This document shows, one piece after another, positions 10,621 through 23,305 of a DNA stretch of 64,000 bases (positions are counted from its first letter, which is position 1; the number at the start of each line of letters is the position of its first letter). This DNA comes from Cenococcum geophilum 1.58 (lineage: Eukaryota > Ascomycota > Dothideomycetes > Gloniales > Gloniaceae). The position numbers were made by a program, and so were the translations under genes. The notes under the pieces were generated by a model. It made no database searches. It was not told the DNA's origin and saw nothing but the letters and a program-made list of their open reading frames with translations. Where the stretch lies: positions 188,329 through 252,328 of the forward strand of contig KV748226.1 of NCBI GenBank assembly GCA_001692895.1, given 5' to 3'.

Positions 10621-13600
10621 CCTCATATAACTAAGAAATTTCTAGGGCGTTTTTATCCTTATGTTCTTCTAGTAGCTTATCATCTTTATTATACTAGCAT
10701 TCTATCCACTTATCTAGGTACTTTAGCGGTCTGGGTTTATTAGGGTAATAGCTATAGAACTCCTAAAGCTTATAGGGGCTACCTATAAAGTTCTATATAG
10801 GGTACTAAGTGGGGTCTAGGTTATATCCTTTCTAACTAATACAATACTTTAACGTTCCCTTTACAAGTTTACAGGCCAGTATTTCTTTAATTTCCCATTT
10901 ATTATTATCGTTAACTTAAATTAGTAGGGGAGGTTCATTCTTTTGTCCGGGTAGTAGGTTATTTACAGCTTTCTATAGCTTATCCGGTAAGAAGATAGGG
11001 TAGACTTTAATTAAGTTTAGGAGCTTAACCTTATACAAGTTACCTACTTTATCAAAAATCTTATACAGTCCTACTATCTTATAATCCAGCTTACAGCTAG
11101 GCCGTTCTATCTTTTATTTCTTTATTATAACCCAGACCATATCACCTACAGTAAAGTCAGGCTTACGCCTATACTTATTTGCCTACTATTCTATTAACTT
11201 CTAGGCCTTTTCTAGGTTTATACGGGCTACTTTCTAGGCTTCTTCTAAGCGCTTAGCGTACTACTAGGCTTCCTTATAAGATAGTTTTTCGCGTACGGTC
11301 TAGGGCCCTTCTGGTCTTTCCCAGTCAAAGCTTATATAGGGTAGGTAACCCATTTCTAGTTAAATAGGGGCAAATCCGGTAGAGTTATAGGGTAGGGTCG
11401 TTTGGGCGTAGTTTATTAAGGGCAATAGTTTAGCCTAGTTATCCTAGAAGTAGTTAATAAAAGGCCGGAGTCTCTAGTCTAAGTATTAATTTATAATCTC
11501 TGTTTAACCGTCTGTCTAGGGGTAATATACCATAAAAAGCTTTAGCTTAATGCCTAGGATTTAGGTAAACTTATTCTAAAAGGCTAATATAAACTACGGC
11601 CCGTAATTGGATATAATAGTATCTGGTAGTCTATAAATTCGGTAGACATAGTGGATATACAGTTAGGCTGCCTCTTTAGCATCGATATTCTTATAATAGG
11701 GAATTAAGAACGGGCGCTTACCAAAGCGGTTAACTAGGATTATAACTATATCATATCCGTTACGGTCTAGAGGTAGCTTATAAAAGTCTATAGAGATATA
11801 TTACTAGGGGCGGTCAGGTATTAGGAGGGGTTTTAATAATCCTAGGGTCTTATCTCGTGGGATTATAGACCTACGGCAGTCGTTGCAGTTCCGTATATAG
11901 CGGTCGATATCTATAACTATTCCGGGCCAGTAGTAGCGGTCACCAATAATCCTATAGGTCTTATTCTTTCTAGGGTAGGCCGTAGAGACCTAGGTATATG
12001 CTTTAGCAATAAGCTAAGTCCGTAAGTTCTATTCCTTTACCACTACTAGCCGTTCCTAATACTTAAGTAATCCATTTTCAAGGGACTATAGGCTGGTAAC
12101 GTTCTTTGCCTTTTTATAGTACTCCTATAGAGAAGGGGCCGTACGGTTTATCTATAGTAATTCGTTAATTAAGTTAAGTCCTAAAGGGTTAATAGGATAC
12201 ATCTCGGCGCCTAAGGAGTCTATATTTAGTTCTACCTATATCTAGGGGTTAAGGTACTCTAGTTATAGTAGCGTCTAGGTCCATAATAAGATCTTTATAG
12301 CCGTATAGTCACCTAGGTCTTATTTACGCCTAGTAAGAGCATCCGCACGGTTCGTAGCGCCTGGTCTATATATAATTAAGAAGTTAAACTAAGATAGGAC
12401 ATCCGCTTAGCGTGCCTACTAGGCCACAAGGGCCTTAGTTATTATAAAGTATTCTAGGGCCTTATAATCTAACACTACTTTAATAGGTTTAGGGGTCCCC
12501 TCTAGCTATATACGCCAGTGCTAAAAGCTAGAGATAATAGCCAGCATTTCTTTATTATGGATATAGTAGTTTAGTTTAGCATCTATTATAGTCTTTAAAT
12601 AGTATATAATAGGGTGCTATTCTCCGTCCGGTTGCTTTTGGGAAAAAACACTAGCTATCGCGCTATCTAAGGCATCAGTTTCTAGCATTAAGGGCCATTC
12701 TAGGTTAAAGTAGGCAAGTAGGGGGGTTAATACTAGCCGTTTTTTAAGCTCATTAAAGGCCTGCATATATATAGCGTTAAAGTAAAAGGGCTAGTCTTTC
12801 CTAGTAAGGCGGTTAAGAGGCTAGGCGATCCTGCTATAGTTCTTAATAAAGCGTTAGTAGAAGTTATAGAAACCTAAAAATAATTACACCCCCTTTACGG
12901 TCCGTGGGGGCGTCTACTAGTTAATTATAGTCGTTTTCTCTAGGTTGGCCTTAATTCTGTTTATGCTAATAATAAAACCTAGGTACTTTATACGCTTAAC
13001 ACTAAATTCTAACTTCTTAATATTGGCCTAGAGGCCAGCTTCGCGGAGCCATTATAGGACTTTATAGACGTGCTCCTCGTATTCCAGTTCGTTCTCTAAG
13101 TAAATTATAATATTATCTAGATAGGCCGTATAGAAGTCATTAAGGTAGTTAAAGAGTATATTATTTATATACCGCTGGTACGTAGCTAGTCTGTTAGTTA
13201 GTCTAAAAGGAAGTACCTTATATTTATACGTCCTGTAACGGGTCTAGAATATAGTAAGATCCTTAAACCTAGGGTCTATCCTAATTCGGTAAAAGGCCTA
13301 GCGGATATTAAGCTTTATAAAAACCTTAGCTCTACTTATTTAGGTAAGAGTCTTATTAAGTAAGGGTAGTGGGTAGCGGTCCTTGCGGGTTATATTATTT
13401 AGCTTATAGTAGTCAATGCAGAAGCACAGTCCTCTATTTGGCTTTTTAACAAAGAGAATAAGTAAGTTAAAAAGGGCTTAGCTAGGCTCGATAAAGCCCT
13501 TATTTAGGTTATTAATAAGGTACTACTTTATAGCCTATAATTTAGCAATAGACTATGGGTAGAGAGGGCTAAAGCTAAGGGTGCTTCCCTTATCTTGCTT

Positions 13601-14560
13601 AATCTCGATCTTATAGTTATATAGTTAGTAGGGTGGAAGTATATTAGACGCTACCTTAGAGAATATATTCTTGAATTTCCGGTATCAATCGGGCAGTTTT
13701 TACTCCACTAGTTCTTTATCCGTAAGCCCGCTTTCCTATCCACTAAGCTTACTTTCCTTTTCCTTAATTATTTAGTTAATTTTATATAGGCTAGTCGTAA
13801 AGGCAACGGTATTAGGCTAAACTAGGTTCCAGTAGAATCCTACAGCGCCAATATAGTAGATATTAACTGGTGGGAGGTCCGTAGGTTTCTTTAGCGTCCG
13901 TTAGGCTGTAGTTTATGGTATAAGGTTTATAGTCTTCCTTAGCTTACGTTCTATTTTCTGTAAGTTGTCCTTCCTATCTATTAGTTTAGTATAGCGTCCG
14001 ATATCTTTGGCTTTCCTTTATAGCTTTATAGGGTTCTCTATAGGGAACTTAGCTAGGTCACTACCGACTTCCTAGGTCTCTAGTGCGGGTGGCGTAATAT
14101 AGGTAGTCTAAGGGCGGCGTAGTATACGGATCCGTTGCGGGTTAAGCTATACGTCCTTCTTAAAGGCCTAGTCTCTGCGCATAGCATCGGCCTAGTAAAT
14201 GGTATTAATCTAGGGCCGTATAAGGTTTTCTATTATAATACTGATTTCTTTTATAAAGGAAGGGGTTAGGGGTAGAGTTTTAGGCTAGATAAGCCGTCTA
14301 CTCTATACTTTAAGCTATAAGCCTAAATAGGCTAGCTATTTTCTTCTTAAGATTATATTGTGGCTTTCTAAGTCCGTAATAAGAAAGGGGATATTATACT
14401 ACCTTCGTCCGTTAACGCGGAGGTAGATCCGCAAGATAGTTATAATAGGTAGCCCTATCCGTCCGTTATAACCGCGAATAGGGATTAGTTTAGGCAGTTC
14501 TTTAAGGGGTNNNTTTAAAAANTCAGCCAGTTTTACAGCGNANTTTATNTNAATTAAGGT
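10621..14560 (-). pseudogene. Gypsy II pol
   Basis: The minus-strand order is protease near 14560-14200 (partly hidden by N bases at 14511-14550), reverse transcriptase near 13900-12950 with a YLDN box where YLDD is expected, RNase H near 12750-12350 with a recognisable LETDA motif, and integrase near 12100-11200. The integrase part includes an N-C-x-D-C zinc-binding remnant and an IDFYKLP stretch containing the first catalytic Asp. The same IDFYKLP stretch occurs in Gypsy III, so the two are relatives. Numerous TAA/TAG codons at Gln/Trp sites disable it. The C-terminal end before 10621 is too decayed to say whether a chromodomain is present. Confidence 0.85.
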
Positions 14561-15960
14561 AAAGGCATTTACTCCTAAGTTAGCTAAAGCAGAGGTTAAA
14601 ACTTAATATCTATTACGAAATAAAGTATAAGGGATAGTGTAGCTTCTTCCACTAACTAGCTAACCTAGATTAATATATAATATATCAATCCCTTTTAACC
14701 CTAGAGAGGAGTCTTCCTCTAGGGTTCCTCTTTTTTTAGCTCTATACTATCCTCCTGAATTAACAGGACCTTATTTATCCTTACCTTTATTAGGCAGTTC
14801 CTTATAGGGTAGCCTATTTAACCGCACGAGAAGCAAGCTCCTTAATTGCTAAGGGCCTATATATAGGGGTCGCTATATATAGGCCGGGTATACACTAGGC
14901 CCGTAGTAGGGGTAGCTGCGCGGCCAGCTGCCGGGTTAGCTGTAGGAGTTGCCGATTATGCTAAAGCACTATAGGCCGTACTCGTAGTACTTGCGGCCTA
15001 GTTTACAAGGTTTTTAGTTTTTAGCTAGTTAACACGTGCCTTAATTTAACGGAGGCCTTAGTCAATAGCTAGGCAATAGTCCGTAAGTTCCTTTAACGTC
15101 TATACCGTAGTATAAGCTAGTAATACGGCCCGCTGTAGGTCTAGGGTAAGCTTATCGAAGAGGTCTAGCAGTAGGTCTTTCTAGGGGATCTAGGCCTATC
15201 CGGCTAGGTATAAAAAGCGGGTTTAGAAGGCTAAAAAGGTCTCTGTTATTTTTATATTTAGGCTTTTATAGCTAAGGCGGGCATTCTATACTTTAAAAGG
15301 GTCTTTATAAATAGAAGATAAGTGTTTAATTATTTCTTCTTTAGAGATAAAGGGGTCTGTTAAGTCTTCCGTATATCGCGGGCGTAAATACGTTTAGGCG
15401 TCTCCGCTAGTACGGCCGAAGACGTAGGCCATTCTAGCTTGGGCGTTAGGGAAGTGGTCTATATTAACTTTAAGCTTATCCCGTAATTAAAGCTTCTAAT
15501 TATTAAATATAGGGTCGGTTCCGTCTATAAGTAGTAGGGGGTCCGCAACCTTTATTAACCGCTTCGGTGCTATATAGGCCTTAATAGATCTACTAAGGCG
15601 CTAGGATAGGGCCTAAAGGACTATAGTAAGTCTTTAGTTGTCTAATAATGACTTATTATTAGATATAGGGGTATCTCTAGCTTTAAGCAGCTCTCGCAAT
15701 TATTTAATTTCGGTATTAGTAGCCGTAAGCTCCGCCTAGGGGGTTAAAACGTTAATTATTTCTTCGTCTGAAGTATTTAAGGGTCCTATAGCTGCTTTAC
15801 CTACTACTGTAGTTCGTGGTATGGTGGTAAGGGTATTAGGTAATTCTGGGTAATTTCTTTAGGGGTTCTAGTCTGTGTATATCTTATGGGTCCTTTCCTT
15901 AGGGTTCTGTTCTTTTCTTTTAGGTCCTGTCCTTGTGGTCCTAGTAATATCCTTAGGGTC
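14561..15960 (-). pseudogene. Gypsy II gag
   Basis: The minus-strand reading shows a capsid-like region near 15400-15050 and, near 14850-14800, a CCHC zinc knuckle reading C-F-S-C...G-Y...N-C, with the His replaced by Tyr. The region between is Ala/Thr-rich. I could not fix the start codon. Stops are at Gln/Trp codons. Confidence 0.75.
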
Positions 15961-16030
15961 CTATTCTATGTTCTTGTAGATATATTTAAGTTCCTTCTTA
16001 GGAAGAAAGAGTAGAGTAAGCTTTAGATAA

Positions 16031-16267
16031 TATTAGCGACTTAGTTAATCGAGATATAAGTACGGCAAAAGGGTCGCGCAAGCCTATACAATTGGATTAT
16101 CTATAAACGAGAATCTAAAGCTAAAGAAAGGAAAGGAGAAGAAGGGGAGCGCCGCTCAAAGCTATATACGATCTTCGCGTCACGTAACCGCAATACGCGG
16201 CAATTTGTGGCAACTTGCCGGTGCGTAGTTCTGCGTAGTTCTGCTAAGTTCTGCCAGTGCCGTAACA
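16031..16267 (-). repeat. Gypsy II 5' LTR
   Basis: A 237-bp copy of 10268-10504 with no length difference. It is followed directly by the CTTAC target duplication at 16268-16272. Confidence 0.95.
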
Positions 16268-16272
16268 CTTAC

Positions 16273-16900
16273 TAAGGTCCTAAATCCTTTTAAAAGTGTT
16301 CTAGAAAGCTTTATTATTATCTTCTTATAGTTTAGTATAGTAGAAGTAATGGTTAATTTACTAAAATCTCTTTAGTTTAATAAAGTTCTAAATAATATAT
16401 ATTAAGCTATAACTAAAGTCTTTATACTAATACTCCTTAATACTACTTTCTACATATAGCCCTATATAAATTAGTACCGCTAAGTATATATATAGCTCTG
16501 CCCTTAATATTAGCTTCTACTTCTACGGGTATCCCTTTAGAGTTTTATTCTCTAAAGTTTAGTAAAGCTCTATATTCCTATTTATATACTATATAAGTTA
16601 ATCTATAATTTTATCTATAAAGAATAGCTTAAATAGCTGCAGAGGGTTGCTATAATCGATATTAAAAAAGATTTAGTTTGCTATAGGTATTTTTATTCTT
16701 AATAGGAAGAGGTTTAAAATTAGGTAAGGGCTAGGGTTTAGGAGGTTTTTAAAACTTCTAAGACGCGCGTTTTAGGTATTAGGTATAAGAAATAAAGTCT
16801 ATATTATTACTTGCATAATTACGCACTATAATTATAGTATATTAATTAATAGAGTTATATATTTATAATTTAACGTAAAGAAGTTCAATATTCTTAATCA
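16273..16900 (-). pseudogene. piggyBac-like transposase, N-terminal half (copy A)
   Basis: This stretch is the reverse complement of 47661-48243, allowing for transitions, and continues across Gypsy II into 9550-10262. On the minus strand it should encode the N-terminal part of the transposase; in this region I see no conserved motif beyond continuity of the repeat. The outer end near 16896 contains TTAA, the target site piggyBac elements use, but a terminal inverted repeat could not be confirmed. Confidence 0.65.
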
Positions 16901-17385
16901 CGCGCACAGGCTATATTTTATATTAATAGTATGTCCACAGTTACGTTTGTATGGCTGATTCAGCGGCTGAGTCACGATTACCCAGGCGAGGAGGCCCGTG
17001 CGTTTAGCTACTGTGGATATTACCCTATATCTACAGTCGATTTTTAATCGCCAGCGACACCGCGCTCTTAATACCTGTTGAGCGCTATGCGTAGAGCCTG
17101 CTAAGCGCTTTCTACTCGTACTAAAATGGTAAGAATCGGCCGTGGGTTAATGGAGATATTCGCGTTTTAAGTTGCGCGCCGCTATTGTATAAGCACCCTA
17201 AAGCACCCCATTAAACTTATATTGTACCAAAATAAGCCCCTAGGGGGCTATAGATGAAGGCTATAATAGGACCCCTTAGTATCTTATTAGAAGTTAGATA
17301 TAGATAATATATATAACTATTTTAAAGCTTTTTTACCCGCTTAAAGCCGTTTATAAAGCTAATCCAGCGAGTACTGTATCTATTC

Positions 17386-19620
17386 TTACCGTAAATTAAC
17401 CTACCATATAGCCACTTCCTCGCTAACCTTCTGGGCCTACGCGACCTACTTAATCTCCTTAATAACCTTAAGCTATAGGGAGTACTATTAGACCTCCTTC
17501 TGCTGACTGGCCCGCTATTTACTACCCTATTTAGAATCTAGCGCTGCTATAGAGGGGTTACCTCCTAGCCCTTTGGTCCACTTACGCTAAAGGGCCCGTA
17601 TAAAGTTTACCGCGCGGCTTATATAGTATATAGGTGGAGACTCGGACCTTAGCTCTAGCTAGGACTATAGCTCTAGCTACGGCTACGGCTACAGCTGCGG
17701 CTGCGGCGGCGGTGGCGGCGAAGCTATACGGGAAGGAGAGCCTGTAGCGCTTGCCCGGGCGGACGTATATCTACTAGATCCCGTAATAGATAAAGCTAGA
17801 GGGGCTACTTTTATAGGCGGACGCGGGGGGTTAGTAGACTGGCCCTAAGGCTATATAGCTGCTGCCGCTGCTACTGCCGCAGCTACAGCTAAAGGGGCTT
17901 TTAGTTAAAATGTAAGGCCGCCGGACGTTAGTAATTAAAGCTATAAGGATTAGGCCCGCTAGGACTTATTTAGATAGTCTAATAAGCCCTTAACCTTATT
18001 AGCTGTCTGCTTATTTTCGGCACGTAGAGCCTTTAGTTAGTTAGTAAGAAGTAGTATAGCCTAGTAGAGAATTAACAGCTAGTTTAGGCTTCCCTTTTCT
18101 TTCTATAGGTAGGGCTCCAGCTCCTATATAAAGGCTTTATACGCCTTATACTAAAAAACAGGGTGGCTCTATACTAGATAGCTTGGGAATATCTTATAAA
18201 GGGCTACTAAGTCCTATAGAATAACCTTACAGAGGTAAAAGAAAAGGTTTGTAACCCCTATAGTAGTAAGGTTATTAATCTAGTATAGCTATAGGCTAAA
18301 ACGGCCCTTCTATTTATCTAGTTTGGGCTATATTATTAATAGCAGTATATTAGGCGGCGTAATACCTATATAGCGGATTTTAAAGCAGCCTATCTATAAG
18401 GGGTATCCTACTATTAACCTTATAAACTCTTGCGGGAGAGAGTTTAAGTAATAGCCTACTATCTGCTCTTAGTTTTACCTCCTAGCGCGCTAAATCTAGT
18501 CCTTACTAACCCCCTTTAGCTCCGCTGTCTTAGCGCTAGCGCTTTACCTAATATATATCTTCTTCTCTAAGAAGACGCTAATATATTAAAAGGCCTTTGC
18601 GACCTAATCTTGCTATAAGTTATATAAAAGGGCTGCCTTATAGTTCCTTATACTACTCTTAATTAGGCGTATATTATATTATACTAAGCGCCTACTAAAA
18701 TCCGGAAACGGCTCCGTACTAAGATCTTAGTAGTATAGAAGATAGAAAGCTAGCCCACTAAGTATATAAATAAGTAGCTTTCTGTTTTATAGGGCCCTAA
18801 TAGTCTTAAGGCGGCCATACTGGTTCTACTTACCTACGCGTATAGTAAATATTAAGGGCATATAGCGCGTAGGGCCTTTGCCCTTAAACTTAAAGGTAAA
18901 TAGATCTAAGATCTTGGTGGAGCGTCTATCGCCGCCGTAAGTAAGCATATAGTGGCCTAGTAGGATATTAATAAGCGTATAGAAGTAGCACTCTAGCGAT
19001 AAGGCGGCGCCCCTAGCCTAGAGCTTATGGTAGACGTTTTAAAACTTATCCTTAGTATAGCTGTTAAAAAGGGTATCTCTACCCTTGTTAATAAACTACT
19101 CTTTCTCGCGCTACGCATCCCTCCGCTATAGCGTCTTTAGGTACTCTTTAATGCTATCCTCCTACGGAGACAGGTGGCTGTTTATTTCTATAGCTTTCTA
19201 CATTTAATAGAGGTCTGTTAAAGTGGTAATATAGCCGCGAACTAACTGCTATAAGAGCCGCGTCTCCTCTTAGGGTACGTTAATATTGGCTTTACAGCTC
19301 TTCCCTTTTAAGGGCTGGCCTATAACCTCCTTAACAAGGAAGAAAAGTAGCTTATCCTCTATAACGGTATTACTGTTATAGTACTGCTTCTATTTATAGA
19401 AGGCCTAGAGCTAAATAACACGTTAGCCATAAGGCGTAATGCTTTTAGTAGAAGGGGGGAACTATACCCTTCTTACCTTAAACTCTTTCTGCTTTAGGTT
19501 ATACGCTAAAGATATATTCTTAGGCCTAGCGTTACGCGTAAGGGTAAGGATATACTATACGTTAGCGCGTAATTCGGCATTATTAGCGATATTAATCTCT
19601 ACGCGGCTGGTTAGCGCTAT
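17386..19620 (-). pseudogene. Crypton tyrosine-recombinase-like protein, unit 1
   Basis: One minus-strand frame of about 745 codons runs from the position of the Met in unit 3 (here mutated to ATA) to a TAA at 17386-17388. In order: an N-terminal helical region; an NDC10_II-like core near 18950-18600 with GHYMLTYGGDRR, SDLFTF-type and GLAFYLLY stretches; a second conserved stretch near 18450-18250 with GYYLNSLP; a low-complexity Ala/Ser-rich linker near 17700-17900; and a GCR1_C-like C-terminus near 17620-17390 (FIRAL-RKWT-GLGG, then RASQQKEV). Gln/Trp codons are stops. The protein would be a DNA-binding recombinase; domain identity comes from recalled family features. Confidence 0.75.
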
Positions 19621-19768
19621 CTTGTATAGTAGGTATAATAGTAAACATACTGCCACGATTAAGGATCACGCAGGGAGGACTTTTCTATATATATTTGGGC
19701 CCTAATGGCCCTAATTACCCTATAGTCGGCGTTAATCAGCGGCTTAATTAGCAGGCGGCCCTTAATAC

Positions 19769-19813
19769 GCGTATATCTACAGCTTGGCGCTAGTGGCGCT
19801 GTAGATATACGCG
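19769..19813. repeat. Crypton unit hairpin, unit 1
   Basis: An inverted repeat, CGCGTATATCTACAGC...GCTGTAGATATACGCG, about 120 bp from the right end of the unit. The arm is the RIP-altered form of the TATGTCCACAG motif found at the left end of the unit. It may be a recombinase binding site. Confidence 0.7.
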
Positions 19814-20345
19814 AATATCCTATAGGTAGCTAGCTAAATATATAACTTTTTCGCTAACCAATAATTAGCTAAGCCTCGAATACTAATAGTATGTCCATAG
19901 TTACGTTTATATAGCTAATTTAGCAGCTAAGTCATAATTACGTAGGCGAGGAGGCCCGTGCGTTTAGCTACTATGGATATTACCCTATATCTATAGTCGA
20001 TTTTTAATCGCCAGCGACACCGCGCTCTTAATACCTGTCGAGCGCTATGTATAGAGCCTGCTAAGCGCTTTTTACTCGTACTAAAATGGTAAGAATCGGC
20101 CGTGGGTTAATAGAGATATTCGCGTTTTAAGTTGCGCGCCGCTATTGTATAAGCACCCTAAAGCACCCTATTAAACTTATATCGCACTAAAATGAGCCCC
20201 TAGGGGGCTATAGATGAAGGCTATAATAGGACCCCTTAGTATCTTATTAGAAGTCAGATATAGATAATATATATAACTATTTTAAAGCTTTTCTACCCGC
20301 TTAAAGCCGTTTACAAAGCTAATCTAGCGAGCACTGTATCTACTC

Positions 20346-22580
20346 CTACTGTAAATTAACCTACTATATAGCCACTTCCTCACTAACTTTCTAGGCCTAC
20401 GCGACCTACTTAATCTCCTTAATAACCTCAAGCTATAGGGAGTATTATTAGACCTCCTTCTACCGACCAGCCCGCTATTTACTGCCCTATTTAGAATCTA
20501 GCGCTGCTACAGAGGGGTTACCTCTTAGCCCTTCGGTCTACTTACGCTAAAGGGCCTATATAAAGTTTACCGCGCGGCTTATATAGTATATAGGTGGAGA
20601 CTTAAACCTTAGCTCTAGCTAGGACTATAGCTCTAGCTACGGCTACGGCTATAGCTATGGCTACGGCAGCGGTGGCGGCGAAGCTATATAGAAAGGAGAG
20701 CCTATAGCGCTTGCCCGGGCGGACGTATATTTACTAAATCCCGTAATAGATAAAGCTAAAGGGGCCGCTTCTATAGGCGGACGCGGGGGGTTAGTAGACT
20801 GGCCCTAAGGCCATATAGCTGCTGCCGCTGCTACTACCGCAGCTGCAGCTAAAGGGGCTTTTAGTTAAAATATAAGGCCGCTGGATGTTAGTAATTAAAG
20901 CTGCGAGGACTAGGCCCGCTGGGACTTATCTAGATAGTTTAATAAGCCCTTAATCCTGTTAGCTGTCTGCTTATTTTCGGCATATAGAGCCTTTAGTTAG
21001 TTAGTAAGGAGTAGTATAGCCTAGTAGAGAATTAACAGCTAGTTTAGGCTCCCCTTTTCTTTCTATAGGTAGGGCTTCAGCTCCTATATAAAGGCTTTAT
21101 ACGCCTTATACTAAAAAATAGGGTGGCTTTATACTAGATAGCTTAGGAATATCTTATAAAGGGCTACTAAGTCCTATAGAATAACCTTACGGAGGTAAAA
21201 GAAAAGGTTCGTAACCTCTATAGCGGTAAGGTTATTAATCTAGTATAGCTATAGGCTAAAACGGCCCTTCTATTTATCCAGTTTGGGCTATATTATTAAT
21301 AGCAGTATATTAGGCGGCGTAATACCTATATAGCGGATTTTAAAGCAGCCTATCTATAAGGGGTATTCTATTATTAACCTTATAAACTCTTATAGGAGAG
21401 AGTTTAAGTAACAGCCTACTATCTGCTTTTGGTTTTACCTCCTAGCGCGCCAAATCTAGTCCTTACTAACCCCCTTTAGCTCCGCTGTCTTAGCGCTAGC
21501 GCTTTACCTAATATATATCTTCTTCTTTAAGAAGACGCTAATATATTAAAAGGCCTTTATAACCTAATCTTGCTATAAGTTATATAAAAGGGCTGCCTTA
21601 CGGTTCCTTATACTACTTTTAATTAGGCGTATATTATACTATACTAAGCGCTTACTAAAATTCAAAAACGGCTCCGTATTAAGATCCTAGTAGTATAGAA
21701 GATAGAAAGCTAGCCTACTAAGTATATAAATAAGCGGCTTTCTGTTCCGTAGGGCCCTAATAGTCTTAAGGCGGCTATACTAGTTTTACTTACCTGCGCG
21801 TATAGTAAATATTAAGGGCATATAGCGCGTAGGGCCTTTGCCCTTAAACTTAAAGGTAAATAGATCTAAGATCTCGGCGAAGCGTCTATTGCCGCCGCGA
21901 GTAAGCATATAGTGGCCTAGCAGGATATTAACAAGCGTATGGAAGTAGCACTCTAGCAATAAGGCGGCGCCCCTAGTCTAGAGCTTACGGCAGACGTTTT
22001 AAAACTCGTCCTTGGTATAGCCGTTAAAAAGGGTATCTCTACCCTTATTAGCGAACTACTCTTTCTCGCGCTGCGCGTCCCTCCGCTATAGCGTCTTTAG
22101 GTACTCCCTAACGCTATCCTCCTACGGAGACGGGTGGCTATTTATTTTTATGGCTTTCTATATCTAATAGAGGTCCATTAAAGTGGTAATATAGCCGTAA
22201 ACTAACCGCCACGAGAGCCGCGTTTTCTCTTAGGGTATATTAATATCGGCTTTACGGCTCTTCCCTTTTAAGGGCTGGCCCACAACCTCCTTAATAAGGA
22301 AGAGAAGTAGCTTATCCTCTATAACGGTATCGCTATTATAGTACTGCTTTTATTTATAGAAGGCCTAGAGCCAAATAACACGTTAGCCGTAAGGCGTAAT
22401 GCTTTTAGTAGAAGGGGGGAACTATACCCTTTTTACCTTAAACTCTTTCTACTTTAGGTTATACGCTAAAGATATATTCTTAGGCCTAGNGTTANNNNTA
22501 AGGGTAAGGACATACTNCNCGTTAGCGNGTAATTNGGNATTATTAGCNATATTAATCTCTACGCGGCTAGTTAGCGCTAT
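20346..22580 (-). pseudogene. Crypton tyrosine-recombinase-like protein, unit 2
   Basis: Same architecture and length as the unit 1 copy, offset by 2960 bp, ending at TAG 20346-20348. The expected start codon position is also mutated. N bases at 22490-22548 fall in the N-terminal part and are probably consensus ambiguities between near-identical copies. RIP stops at Gln/Trp codons disable it. Confidence 0.73.
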
Positions 22581-22728
22581 CTTATATAGTAGGTATAATA
22601 GTAGACATACTGCCGCGATCAAGGATTACGTAGGGAGGACTTTTCTATATATATTTGGGCCCTAATAGCCCTAATTACCCTATAGTCGGCGTTAATCAGC
22701 GGCTTAATTAGCAGGCGGCCCTTAATAC

Positions 22729-22773
22729 GCGTATATCTATAGCTTGGCGCTAGTGGCGCTATGGATATACGCG
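22729..22773. repeat. Crypton unit hairpin, unit 2
   Basis: The same inverted repeat as at 19769-19813 and 25689-25733, 2960 bp from each. Its two arms are mutated differently (TATATCTATAG and CTATGGATATA). Confidence 0.68.
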
Positions 22774-23305
22774 AATATCCTATAGGTAGCTAGCTGAACA
22801 CGTGACTTTTTTGCTAACCGACGATCAGCTAAGCCTTAAATACTAATAGTATGTCTATAGTTACGTTTATATAGCTAATTTAGCGGCTGAGTTACGATTA
22901 CGCAGGCGAGGAGGCCCGTGCGTTTAGCTATTATAGATATTACCCTATATCTACAGTCGATTTTTAATCGCCAGCGATACCGCGCTCTTAATACCTGTTA
23001 AGCGCTATACGTAGAGCCTGCTAAGCGCTTTCTACTTATACTAAAATGGTAAGAATCGGCCGTGGGTTAATGGAGATATTCGCGTTTTAAGTTGCGCGCC
23101 GCTATTGTATAAGCACCCTAAAGCACCCCATTAAACTTATATCGCACTAAAATAAGCCCCTAGGGGGCTATAGACGAAGGCTATAATAGGACCCCTTAGT
23201 ATCTTATTAGAAGTCAGATATAGATAATATATATAACTATTTTAAAGCTTTTCTACCCGCTTAAAGCCGTTTATAAAGCTAATCTAGCAAGCACTGCATC
23301 TACTC

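Larger units (their letters stand above)
10268..16267 (-). mobile_element. Gypsy II: full-length Ty3/Gypsy retrotransposon
   Basis: Two 237-bp LTRs (10268-10504, 16031-16267) are flanked by an exact 5-bp target duplication, CTTAC, at 10263-10267 and 16268-16272. The minus strand encodes gag and pol. The insertion splits a piggyBac-like transposase: removing the element and one duplication rejoins sequence that is contiguous, apart from a second LTR insertion, in the plus-strand copy near 48244-54672. LTR differences are transitions and the interior is full of RIP stops, so it was mutated after insertion. Confidence 0.96.
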